Assembly: GCA_039931435.1 (NCBI GenBank)
Contig: JBDTRY010000217.1
Span: 1 to 6,464 of the forward strand
DNA from: JBDTRY01 sp039931435
GTDB taxonomy: Bacteria; Acidobacteriota; Thermoanaerobaculia; Gp7-AA8
Length of the DNA: 6,464 bases
Direction: 5' to 3'
Positions within the stretch are counted from its first letter, which is position 1. Every line of letters starts with the position of its first letter. Positions 1 to 5,678 of the stretch are shown here, in pieces. The notes below the pieces were generated by a model. The model was not told where the DNA came from. It ran no database searches and saw only the letters and a list, made by a program, of their open reading frames with translations. The position numbers were made by a program, and so were the translations under genes.

Positions 1-55
1 AACCCGCGACCTGCTGATTACAAATCAGCTGCTCTACCAACTGAGCTACGCCAGC
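1..55 (-). tRNA. tRNA-Thr (anticodon TGT), 5' part, cut by the window edge
   Basis: Read on the minus strand from base 55, the sequence folds as the first 55 nucleotides of a tRNA. It has a 7-nt acceptor strand GCTGGCG, then TA, a D arm GCTC/GAGC around AGTTGGTA, an anticodon stem GCTGA/TCAGC around the loop TTTGTAA, a 5-nt variable region AGGTC, and the start of the T arm (GCGGG, TT). The anticodon at tRNA positions 34-36 is TGT, so it is a threonine tRNA that reads ACA and, by wobble, probably other ACN codons. The rest of the T arm, the 3' acceptor strand and the CCA end lie outside the window. A promoter candidate sits about 90 bp upstream. In E. coli the equivalent thrU gene heads the thrU-tyrU-glyT-thrT-tufB operon; a similar cluster to the left is inference. 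Confidence 0.95.
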
Positions 56-145
56 AAAACGACACCTGAATTGTCAAAGAATTTCAGCCACGGTTGCAAA
101 CGGACGAACTCCGGCCTTTGTTCCCGGGAAAACGGCGGGACGACG

Positions 146-174
146 CTTATAGCAAAAGCGGTCGGCGAAGGCAA
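146..174 (-). promoter_or_regulatory. sigma70-type promoter for the tRNA-Thr transcript
   Basis: On the minus strand there is a -35-like TTGCCT (174-169), a spacer of exactly 17 bp, and a -10-like TATAAG (151-146), which is one mismatch from TATAAT. The bases just after the -10 box are GC-rich (CGTCGTCCCGCC), as in the discriminators of stringently controlled stable-RNA promoters; that mode of control is inference. Transcription would start near 138-140 and give a leader of roughly 85 nt before the tRNA 5' end, to be removed by RNase P. The site lies in the 200-bp gap between rlmB and the tRNA, where a separate promoter is expected. Apart from an 8-bp direct repeat and the palindrome TTCCCGGGAA (121-130), I see nothing else in that gap. 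Confidence 0.6.
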
Positions 175-255
175 GGTCATTGGACCCGATCCAGCGGTGC
201 CTCCGGCGTCGGCTGTTTGCAGACTGGCTTGTGTGTGCAGACTTGCTCGCCGAAA

Positions 256-969
256 CTACCTGTCCCCCTGCCGCCTCACTTCGTAGCAGATTACGGCTGC
301 GGCGCCTGCGACATTCAGCGAGTTCACGTGACCACTCATGGGAATGGCGATCCGCCGATCGCAGTGCTCGAGCACATTCCTGCGGATGCCCTTCCCCTCG
401 CTTCCCAGGACGAGCGCCACCTTTCCCCGCAGATCCACGTCCCCCAGCGGATCTCCCCCGGCCTCTGCGCCATAGACCCAGAACTCGGCCTTCTTCAGGT
501 CCTCGATCGTCCGCGCCAGATTCGTCACCTGAGCCACGCTCACCCACTCCGAGGCACCAGCTGACGCTTTCACCGCCGAGGAAGTCAGACCGACGCTGTC
601 GTGCTCGGGAATGACAACGAGGTTCACGGAAAAAACGTCTGCCACGCGGAGGATGGCCCCGAGGTTCTGTGGATCCTGAACGCCGTCGAGGACGAGGACC
701 AGGCGCGTCGAAGACAACGCCAGCACGTCGTGGAAATTCGCATACGAGCCCTCGGAGACGTCGGCGATCACGCCGTTGTGCACCCCGCCCCCCGCGGCAC
801 GATCGATCTGATCGAGCGGCAGCAGCCGCACTGCGATCTGCTGCTGCTTCGCTTCCGCCATCAGTTTCTGCAGCCGCGGCTGGCGGTCGCGGGCGATGGC
901 AACGTAATGAATCCGGCGCGGATGCGCACGGATGGCCTCCAGCACAGGATTGAGCCCGTAGATGATCAA
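256..969 (-). CDS. rlmB: 23S rRNA (guanosine-2'-O-)-methyltransferase RlmB (SpoU/TrmH family)
   Basis: SAM-dependent SPOUT-class methyltransferase of 237 aa (E. coli RlmB is 243 aa). RlmB methylates the 2'-OH of G2251 (E. coli numbering) in the P loop of 23S rRNA. The N-terminal substrate-binding domain (about residues 1-75) opens with IYGLNPVLEAI and includes GVHNGV (62-67), the counterpart of the family's HQG motif. The C-terminal knotted domain carries motif 1 (LDGVQDPQNLGAILR, 94-108), motif 2 (LVLGSEGKGIRR, about 186-197) and motif 3 (IPMSGHVNSLNVAGAAAV, 209-226, with the conserved N and SLN). The start codon is TTG: the reading frame upstream closes at a stop after about 16 codons and offers no ATG or GTG. 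No strong Shine-Dalgarno precedes it. It lies 74 bp after pyrD and is probably the last gene of the ispD-ispF-gltX-pyrD run. A generic TrmH/SpoU methylase with another target is the main alternative. Confidence 0.93.
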   Translation of the reverse strand: MIIYGLNPVLEAIRAHPRRIHYVAIARDRQPRLQKLMAEAKQQQIAVRLLPLDQIDRAAGGGVHNGVIADVSEGSYANFHDVLALSSTRLVLVLDGVQDPQNLGAILRVADVFSVNLVVIPEHDSVGLTSSAVKASAGASEWVSVAQVTNLARTIEDLKKAEFWVYGAEAGGDPLGDVDLRGKVALVLGSEGKGIRRNVLEHCDRRIAIPMSGHVNSLNVAGAAAVICYEVRRQGDR

Positions 970-1037
970 ATCACTGATCCCGTCGCTCGTCGATCGTTCC
1001 GAATCGTACCAGACTCATTCCCTGGCCCGGCCTTCAT
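966..1037 (-). other. possible 23-codon small ORF between pyrD and rlmB
   Basis: An ATG at 1037-1035 opens a frame of 23 codons (begins MKAGPGNESG) that ends at TGA (968-966). This stop overlaps the TTG start of rlmB as TTGA, the same geometry as the GTGA and ATGA overlaps elsewhere in the window. A GAGAGAGG tract touches the ATG directly, which is closer than normal Shine-Dalgarno spacing. I recognise no protein family, and 23 open codons can arise by chance. It could be a coupling mini-ORF that delivers ribosomes to a weak rlmB start, or it could mean nothing. Confidence 0.15.
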
Positions 1038-1043
1038 CCTCTC

Positions 1044-2060
1044 TCAAGTCCTGCCCTGTATCCGGACGTTCACGATCTGTTTTACGAAGGCCGGCCCCTG
1101 ATAGACAAACCCTGTATAGGCCTGAATGAGGTCCGCGCCGGCGTCGAATTTTCTGCGCGCATCGCTGGCCGTGAAGATGCCCCCGACGCCCACGAGCGGG
1201 TATGCAGGACCGGTGAGCTGGCGGACGCGGCGGAGTATTTCCGTGGACCGATCGAAGAGCGGCCGGCCGGAGACTCCGCCGGCTCCGAGCCGGGTTGTCA
1301 GTCCCGAATGATCGAGCGTTGTATTCGTGGCCACGATTCCGTCGGCGAGATCAAGACAGACCGCGACAAGCGCTGCCAGCCCGGGCTCGTCCAGGTCGGG
1401 TGCGATTTTGACAAGGATGGGATGAACGCCCGGACGGTTGAATGTCGTCAAAGCCCGCATCGTGCGCATCCGTTCCAGCAATTCGCGAAGCTGCACCGGC
1501 GACTGCAGGTCGCGCAGGCCGGGTGTGTTCGGCGAGGAGACATTCAGGATGATTCCGTCCGACCACGGCGCGACGATCCGGAAGGCTTCTTCATAATTGC
1601 TGACGGCGTTCTCAATCGGGACATCGCGATTCTTGCCGATATTCACAAACAGCGGCAGGCCGTCGAGTTTGCGAAGGCGCGCTGCCACTGCTACCGCCCC
1701 TTCGCTATTGAATCCGAGGCGGTTGATCAGCGCCCTGGCCGCCGGATCTCTGAAGAGCCGCGGTCTCGGGTTTCCAGCCTGCGGCCCTGCCGTGACCGTT
1801 CCCACTTCCACGAAGCCGAATCCCATAGCGGCCAGAAAACGCACCAGGCGGGCATCCTTGTCGAATCCCGCGGCGATTCCCAGCCGATTGCGGAAGGTCA
1901 TTCCCCACAATTCGCAGGAAACACCCTCCGCTCTGGAACTCTCCAGGGCCTGCATTACCAGCGGGATCTCCTGCAACCGCTCCATCTGCCGTAACGTGAA
2001 TTCGTGCGCGCTCTCCGCATCGAGGAGAAACAGCAGTCTGCGCAGAAGCGGGTAGATCAC
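1044..2060 (-). CDS. pyrD: dihydroorotate dehydrogenase (quinone), class 2
   Basis: FMN enzyme that oxidises dihydroorotate to orotate in pyrimidine synthesis, passing electrons to membrane quinones. At 338 aa it matches the class 2 length. The amphipathic N terminus (MIYPLLRRLLFLLDAESAHEF) resembles that of E. coli PyrD and is the part that binds the membrane and quinone; it marks class 2 and supports the start. GIAAGFDKDA (61-70) belongs to the FMN site. NVSSPNTPGLR (173-183) holds the catalytic serine at 175 (E. coli also Ser175). Also visible are LVKIAPDL (216-223), ATNTTLDHSG (234-243) and GVGGIFTASDA (291-301, FMN phosphate loop). The start is GTG, overlapping the gltX stop as GTGA. No Shine-Dalgarno is seen upstream, so translation probably depends on coupling to gltX. 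Placement beside gltX rather than other pyr genes is unremarkable, since pyr genes are often scattered. Confidence 0.96.
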   Translation of the reverse strand: MIYPLLRRLLFLLDAESAHEFTLRQMERLQEIPLVMQALESSRAEGVSCELWGMTFRNRLGIAAGFDKDARLVRFLAAMGFGFVEVGTVTAGPQAGNPRPRLFRDPAARALINRLGFNSEGAVAVAARLRKLDGLPLFVNIGKNRDVPIENAVSNYEEAFRIVAPWSDGIILNVSSPNTPGLRDLQSPVQLRELLERMRTMRALTTFNRPGVHPILVKIAPDLDEPGLAALVAVCLDLADGIVATNTTLDHSGLTTRLGAGGVSGRPLFDRSTEILRRVRQLTGPAYPLVGVGGIFTASDARRKFDAGADLIQAYTGFVYQGPAFVKQIVNVRIQGRT

Positions 2061-3592
2061 GAGCGAAGGTGGCGAAGCAGGGCCTGAGCCCTCTCAAGAG
2101 GCGAGAGGACAGGCTTCAGCCCCGGCGTCTCCGCAGCCCGGGCCAGCAACGGAATGGAACGCTGGAGCTCCGGCCCGTGCGCAGATCCGGTCAACGCCAC
2201 GCGCACGGGCATGAACAGTTTCTTTCCCTTCTGCCCGGTGGCCTCTTTCAGACGGGACATCATGGCCTGAAGCTGATCGCCATCCTCGGGACTGGCGTGC
2301 GTGCCAAGATCTTCGGCAAGCCTGGCCACGACCATCGCCGCATCAGGATCGGCGAACAACTCCCGGTTCTCCTCGTGTTCGAGAAGGGCGTGAACGTCGA
2401 ATTCGAAGAGGAACTGCATGGCCGGAATGAGATCGTGAACACGGGTGGCGGAAGTTCGGATGAGCATCAGGGTTTCCTCGAACCAGGCCCGCGCTTCCGG
2501 GGTTTCCTGCTGAATCCAGCCCAGACCGCGAAGATTGGGTAGGAGAAGATCGAACAGGTACTCCGGAGCGGAATGATGAATGTATTGCCCGTTCAGCCAT
2601 TCGAATTTCTGACGATCGAACACGGCCGGAGCGGCGTTCACACGGTCCAGAGCGAAATGTTCCACCGCGTACTGGCGCGTGAACATCTCCTTCCCTTCCG
2701 CCGACGACCATCCCAGCAGTGTCAAATAGTTAAACATTGCTTCAGGTAGGAACCCCTCCTCTGCGTAGGAAGCCACGGATGTGGCTCCATGCCGCTTGGA
2801 GAGCTTGCTGCGATCGGATCCCAGAATGAGCGAGACGTGGGCAAACCGAGGAATGGCCCAGGACATGGCGCGATAGATCAGCACCTGGCGATGCGTGTTG
2901 GTGAGGTGCTCTTCGGCGCGGATGACGTGCGAGATTTCCATCTCGTGATCGTCGACGGCGACGCAGAAGTTGTACGTCGGCATTCCGTCCGATCGGATGA
3001 CGATGAAGTCACCGAGAGATTCCTTCTTCCAGGTGATCTGGCCGCGAATCATGTCCTCGATGGTTACATCGCCATCGAAGGGGACGGAGGTCTGGTCCCC
3101 GTCATGGGGAACGTGGAAGCGGAGCACGCTGCTCAGGCCCTCGGAGATTTTTGCGGCCACCTCATCGGCCGTAAGCCTGTAGCAGGTCAGATCGTAGTGC
3201 GGGGGCCGTCCCTGCTCTTCCGCCTCGGTCCGTTTTCGTTCCAGCTCAGCCTCATCGCAGAAGCAGCGGTAGACGAGCCCGGAAGAGAGCAGCGTCTCGC
3301 CGACGTCTCGATACAGGTCCGTTCGCTGGGACTGGCGGTAGGGTGCGTGGGGCCCGTCCACTTCCGGACCCTCGTCCCAGTTCAATCCCAGCCAGCGCAG
3401 GTCGTCGAGGACCATGGCCTCCGACTGGCGGGTGGAACGCGCGGCATCCGTGTCTTCGACGCGGACGATGAAGCGCCCGCCATGGTGACGGGCGAACAAC
3501 CAGTTGAAGATCGCCGTCCGCGCGCCGCCAACGTGCAGGTGCCCGGTCGGCGAGGGGGCAAATCGAACGCGCACATCGGACTGATCATTCAC
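2057..3592 (-). CDS. gltX: glutamyl-tRNA synthetase
   Basis: Class I aminoacyl-tRNA synthetase that charges tRNA-Glu with glutamate in the cytoplasm. In genomes lacking GlnRS the enzyme also mischarges tRNA-Gln for the amidotransferase route; the window does not show which type this is. It has 511 aa, somewhat longer than E. coli (471). The N-terminal Rossmann domain shows RFAPSPTGHLHVGGART (10-26), where HVGG is the HIGH motif. KLSKR (263-267) is the KMSKS loop, preceded by EEHLTNTHRQ (227-236). C110-x-C112-x24-C137-x-R139 aligns with the E. coli zinc site Cys-x-Cys-x24-Cys-x-His, but the fourth ligand is Arg. The C-terminal helical anticodon-binding region ends with TGQKGKKLFMPVRVALTG. The start is GTG, with AGGA (3604-3601) 8 nt upstream. 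It follows ispF by 30 bp and overlaps pyrD by 4 bp, so it is probably co-transcribed with both. Confidence 0.97.
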   Translation of the reverse strand: MNDQSDVRVRFAPSPTGHLHVGGARTAIFNWLFARHHGGRFIVRVEDTDAARSTRQSEAMVLDDLRWLGLNWDEGPEVDGPHAPYRQSQRTDLYRDVGETLLSSGLVYRCFCDEAELERKRTEAEEQGRPPHYDLTCYRLTADEVAAKISEGLSSVLRFHVPHDGDQTSVPFDGDVTIEDMIRGQITWKKESLGDFIVIRSDGMPTYNFCVAVDDHEMEISHVIRAEEHLTNTHRQVLIYRAMSWAIPRFAHVSLILGSDRSKLSKRHGATSVASYAEEGFLPEAMFNYLTLLGWSSAEGKEMFTRQYAVEHFALDRVNAAPAVFDRQKFEWLNGQYIHHSAPEYLFDLLLPNLRGLGWIQQETPEARAWFEETLMLIRTSATRVHDLIPAMQFLFEFDVHALLEHEENRELFADPDAAMVVARLAEDLGTHASPEDGDQLQAMMSRLKEATGQKGKKLFMPVRVALTGSAHGPELQRSIPLLARAAETPGLKPVLSPLERAQALLRHLRS

Positions 3593-3622
3593 GGGTCTAT
3601 TCCTATCACACGTGCAATCCGG

Positions 3623-4105
3623 CTACCCGCGCATCTCCAGCAGGACCACGGCCATGGCGCACAATCCTTCTTCTCTGCCGACGAACCCGAGGTGATCGGT
3701 CGTCGTTGCTTTGACGCTGACCTGGGCGACGGGAATGCGGAGCAGAGCGGCGAGGGATTCGATCATGGCCTGACGGTGAGGGCTGAGACGAGGCCTGGAG
3801 GCGATGATGGTCACGTCGACGTTGAGAATGTCGCCGTAACGGGCGTCGATGACGGAAAGAGCTTCGTTCACAAAGACCTCGGAGCTGGCGCCGTCCCATC
3901 GTGGATCGTTCGAGGGAAAATACTCGCCGATATCGCCCGCGCCAACCGCGCCCAGCAGGGCATCGGTCACCGCGTGCAATACGGCGTCACCGTCGGAGTG
4001 TCCTGCCAGCCCGCCGCTGTCGCCGATGCGCAGGCCGGCCAGGACGAGAGGGCGCGCCTGGTCGAAGGCATGAACGTCCAATCCCTGTCCGACACGAAAG
4101 GTCAT
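3623..4105 (-). CDS. ispF: 2-C-methyl-D-erythritol 2,4-cyclodiphosphate synthase
   Basis: Trimeric metal enzyme of the MEP isoprenoid pathway that converts CDP-methylerythritol 2-phosphate to methylerythritol cyclodiphosphate with release of CMP. The 160 aa match the family length and align with E. coli IspF at an offset of two residues. Visible features are DVH (D10 and H12, zinc ligands), GHSDGDAVLH (35-44, with H44 the third zinc ligand), LLGAVGAGDIGEYFPSNDP (50-68), DVTIIASRP (97-105) and KATTTDHLGFVGREEG (132-147). The residue matching E. coli Glu135 is Asp137, a conservative change. The start ATG shares one base with the ispD stop (TGATG). A strong GGAGG (4118-4114), 8 nt upstream, lies inside the last codons of ispD. 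The two enzymes act two steps apart; IspE, the kinase between them, is not in the window. Confidence 0.97.
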   Translation of the reverse strand: MTFRVGQGLDVHAFDQARPLVLAGLRIGDSGGLAGHSDGDAVLHAVTDALLGAVGAGDIGEYFPSNDPRWDGASSEVFVNEALSVIDARYGDILNVDVTIIASRPRLSPHRQAMIESLAALLRIPVAQVSVKATTTDHLGFVGREEGLCAMAVVLLEMRG

Positions 4106-4797
4106 CAGAGAATCCTCCAGCGATCGAAGTTCGATTCAGCGATGTGCAGATCTTCCGCGTGCGTGATTTTCATATTGAACGAATCGCCCGGGACGACTTT
4201 TACAGGATGGCCGTGGCGGGCAACGATCGCTGCCTCATCGGTGCCGGTGAAGCCCTCCTCGTCGGCGCGCTGCAGCGCTTCGCGCAGAAGATCGAGGCGG
4301 AAGATCTGTGGCGTCTGTGCGGCCACCCATTCGCTGCGCTCGGCGGTTTCGAGAATCGATCCATCTTCGCTCACGCGGTGGATGGTCTCTCGCAGAGGCA
4401 CGGCCGGAAGGGCAGCACCGCACGCCTCCGCCGCCTCGAGCACGCGCAGGAATGTGGCGAAGGCGAAGAAAGGACGGACGCTGTCGTGAACGGCGACGAG
4501 ACGTAAGCCGAATCGGGAGGCGACGTCGAGCCCGTTGCGGACCGATTCCTGCCGCGTGGCACCTCCCTCCGTGACCTGCACGGTCTCCCATCCGCTGCGA
4601 TCGACCAGATCGCGCGCCGTTCCCATCTGATCGGACGCGGCGCAGACGATCACGGCCTTCACCTGATCGAATGTGAGAAAGCGCTCGATGGTGTGGGCAA
4701 TGATGGGGCGGCCGCGCAGAGGCGCGTACTGCTTGGGCAGCTCGCCACCGAATCGCGAGCCGCTCCCTGCCGCGGGAATGATCACTGTGCAGTGCAT
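4105..4797 (-). CDS. ispD: 2-C-methyl-D-erythritol 4-phosphate cytidylyltransferase
   Basis: Cytidylyltransferase of the MEP pathway: MEP plus CTP gives CDP-methylerythritol and pyrophosphate. The 230 aa match the family length. The nucleotide-binding signature PAAGSGSRFGGELPKQY (8-24) contains the catalytic Arg15 and Lys22 (E. coli Arg20 and Lys27). GGATRQESVRNGL (78-90) and VHDSVRPF (103-110) follow; in the latter D105 is kept although the usual form is VHDAARP. AAQTPQIFR (159-167), TGTDEAAIVARHG (184-196) and GDSFNMKITHAEDL (204-217, with Lys210 for E. coli Lys213) complete the active site. The start is fixed by an in-frame stop three codons upstream (TGA TAC GAA ATG). No good Shine-Dalgarno is visible there. 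It is the first gene after the repeat-rich intergenic stretch, so it probably opens the ispD-ispF-gltX-pyrD-rlmB transcript. Confidence 0.97.
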   Translation of the reverse strand: MHCTVIIPAAGSGSRFGGELPKQYAPLRGRPIIAHTIERFLTFDQVKAVIVCAASDQMGTARDLVDRSGWETVQVTEGGATRQESVRNGLDVASRFGLRLVAVHDSVRPFFAFATFLRVLEAAEACGAALPAVPLRETIHRVSEDGSILETAERSEWVAAQTPQIFRLDLLREALQRADEEGFTGTDEAAIVARHGHPVKVVPGDSFNMKITHAEDLHIAESNFDRWRIL

Positions 4798-4845
4798 TTC
4801 GTATCAGTACGGTCGGCCATCGTTCCGCTCACCCAACCCAATTTG

Positions 4846-4874
4846 ATTCGAACTGAAATAGACACGGCAATCAA
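4846..4874 (-). promoter_or_regulatory. weak promoter candidate upstream of ispD
   Basis: On the minus strand TTGATT (4874-4869) is followed after 17 bp by TCGAAT (4851-4846). Each hexamer matches the sigma70 consensus at 4 of 6 positions and the spacer is ideal. The -10 box is about 49 bp before the ispD ATG. A promoter is expected here because ispD follows a 323-bp gap and the frr hairpin, but matches of this quality are common by chance. Confidence 0.3.
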
Positions 4875-4881
4875 TCGCGGC

Positions 4882-4977
4882 GTCATCCCGAAGCGAAGTG
4901 AGGGATCTCTTGTGAGGCTTGGGACGGACGCGTTGCACGTGCGGGAGATCCCTCTTCGCTTCGCTCGGCGGGATGAC
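4882..4977. repeat. inverted pair of intergenic GTCATCC...GGATCTC repeats (REP-like long hairpin)
   Basis: The left arm (4882-4909) begins GTCATCCCGAAGCG and ends GAGGGATCTC. The right arm (4945-4977) is its inverse and reads, on the minus strand, GTCATCCCG...GCGAAGCGAAGAGGGATCTC. The arms can pair as GTCATCCCG/CGGGATGAC (9 bp), AAGCGAAG/CTTCGCTT (8 bp) and AGGGATCTC/GAGATCCCT (9 bp), with small bulges and a loop of about 35 nt that contains GCACGTGC (4935-4942). From memory, repeats of the type GTCATCCTGAGCGAAGCGAAGGATC are scattered between genes in many environmental bacteria. The pair lies between frr and ispD. Possible roles are transcript-end stabilisation, termination, or a non-autonomous mobile palindrome; none is shown here. 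Confidence 0.8.
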
Positions 4978-5028
4978 ATCTTCATCGCAAGCGCATCACC
5001 GTTTCCTTAGAAGTATCACGTACAGCCT

Positions 5029-5059
5029 GTCATCCTGAGCGTCGAGCGAAGGATCTCTT
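5029..5059 (+). repeat. third, single copy of the GTCATCC...GGATCTC repeat
   Basis: GTCATCCTGAGCG, then TCGAGCGAAGGATCTCTT, matches the left arm of the neighbouring inverted pair in both conserved ends (GTCATCC and GGATCTC) and in the GAGCGAAG core. It lies in the same orientation as that arm, about 50 bp closer to frr. It has no inverted partner within the gap and may be a half element or a decayed palindrome. Confidence 0.7.
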
Positions 5060-5086
5060 CCAGCTTCCCGGTTGCTCAAAGGGACC

Positions 5087-5108
5087 GCCGAACATTGGAA
5101 TGTTCGGC
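5087..5108 (-). terminator. hairpin after frr, possible transcription terminator
   Basis: GCCGAACATT (5087-5096) and AATGTTCGGC (5099-5108) form a perfect 10-bp inverted repeat around GG; sterically this is about a 9-bp stem with a TGGA tetraloop. It starts 12 bp beyond the frr stop codon, the usual place for an intrinsic terminator of the pyrH-frr transcript. On the minus strand the stem is followed by GGTCCCTTTG, so the T-tract is poor. It may therefore work with another factor or only protect the mRNA end. A protein-binding palindrome is the alternative. Confidence 0.5.
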
Positions 5109-5120
5109 CACTCCATCCAC

Positions 5121-5678
5121 TCAGACTTCCATGATTTCTTTTTCTTTGTGCTCCAGAGTGGCGTTCACCTCGTCGATGAACTTGTCCGTGAGTTTCTGAA
5201 TCTCTTCCAGTCCGCGCTTCTCATCATCCTGAGAGATCTCGTGATCCTTTTCCATCTTCTTCAGCCGGTCATTTCCGTCGCGGCGGACCTGGCGGATGGC
5301 CGTGCGGGATTCTTCGCTCATGTGGTGCGCCTTCTTCGTCAGTTCCTTCCGGCGCTCCTCGGTCAGCGGTGGAATGGGGATACGCACGATCTTGCCGTCG
5401 CTGGCCGGATTCAATCCCAACTCGGAGCTGCGGATGGCCTTTTCGATTGCCGGAATCATGGACTTGTCCCAGGGCTGGGCCACGATCAGAGAAGCCTCGG
5501 GGACGCTGAGGTTCGCCACCTGGTTCAGAGGCGTGGGCGTACCGTAATAATCGATGGTCACCCCGTCGAGCATGGCCGCATTTGCCCGTCCTGTGCGAAG
5601 CGTGCGGAACTCATTGTGCAGCGCTTCCAGAGCGCCGTGCATCCGCCGGTCGATGTCCTTGATCACATCCTTGATCAT
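5121..5678 (-). CDS. frr: ribosome recycling factor
   Basis: Cytoplasmic factor that acts with EF-G to split the post-termination ribosome complex. The length, 185 aa, equals that of E. coli RRF. The sequence has the two-domain RRF pattern. The first strand of the three-helix bundle (1-30) runs into LRTGRAN (27-33). Domain II follows with YYGTPTPLNQVANLSVPE (44-61), QPWDKS (68-73) and GLNPASDGKIVRIPIPPLTEERR (88-110). The long C-terminal helices carry VRRDGND (131-137, with the family's key Arg132) and end in KEKEIMEV. The ATG overlaps the pyrH stop as ATGA. A consensus AGGAGG (5690-5685), 6 nt upstream, lies inside the last codons of pyrH, so the two are translationally coupled and share a transcript. 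The usual next genes (uppS, cdsA, dxr) do not follow. Confidence 0.98.
   Translation of the reverse strand: MIKDVIKDIDRRMHGALEALHNEFRTLRTGRANAAMLDGVTIDYYGTPTPLNQVANLSVPEASLIVAQPWDKSMIPAIEKAIRSSELGLNPASDGKIVRIPIPPLTEERRKELTKKAHHMSEESRTAIRQVRRDGNDRLKKMEKDHEISQDDEKRGLEEIQKLTDKFIDEVNATLEHKEKEIMEV

Noticed and set aside
72..77. A perfect TTGACA on the minus strand just before tRNA-Thr, looking like a -35 box.
   Set aside because: With a 17-bp spacer the -10 box would fall inside the tRNA (CTGGCG), which does not resemble TATAAT.
218..243. Direct repeat TGCAGACT (218-225 and 236-243) after the rlmB stop.
   Set aside because: Only 8 bp, two copies, with no further similarity around them; chance is enough to explain it.
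74..547. A 157-codon minus-strand frame covering part of rlmB and the gap before the tRNA.
   Set aside because: It is out of frame with rlmB, rich in Arg and Gly as expected for a shifted GC-rich gene, and has no recognisable domain.
966..1020. A second short ATG frame (MSLVRFGTIDERRDQ) in the pyrD-rlmB gap.
   Set aside because: It has only 15 codons, a purine tract touches the ATG with no spacing, and its stop does not overlap the rlmB start.
2789..4489. A 566-codon open frame on the plus strand, antisense to gltX, ispF and ispD.
   Set aside because: It lies opposite three clearly recognisable proteins, its translation shows no family motifs, and long antisense frames are expected in GC-rich genes with strong codon bias.
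4882..4977. The inverted pair considered as a riboswitch or T-box leader of ispD.
   Set aside because: The arms are near copies of one repeat that also occurs as a third copy, and I see no riboswitch core or T-box sequence; a dispersed repeat explains it better.
4782..4985. A 67-codon minus-strand ORF across the repeat block, with RDPSLRFGMT in its translation.
   Set aside because: It is a translation of the repeat arms. Peptides of this type are a familiar annotation artefact of this repeat family, and the frame has no independent support.
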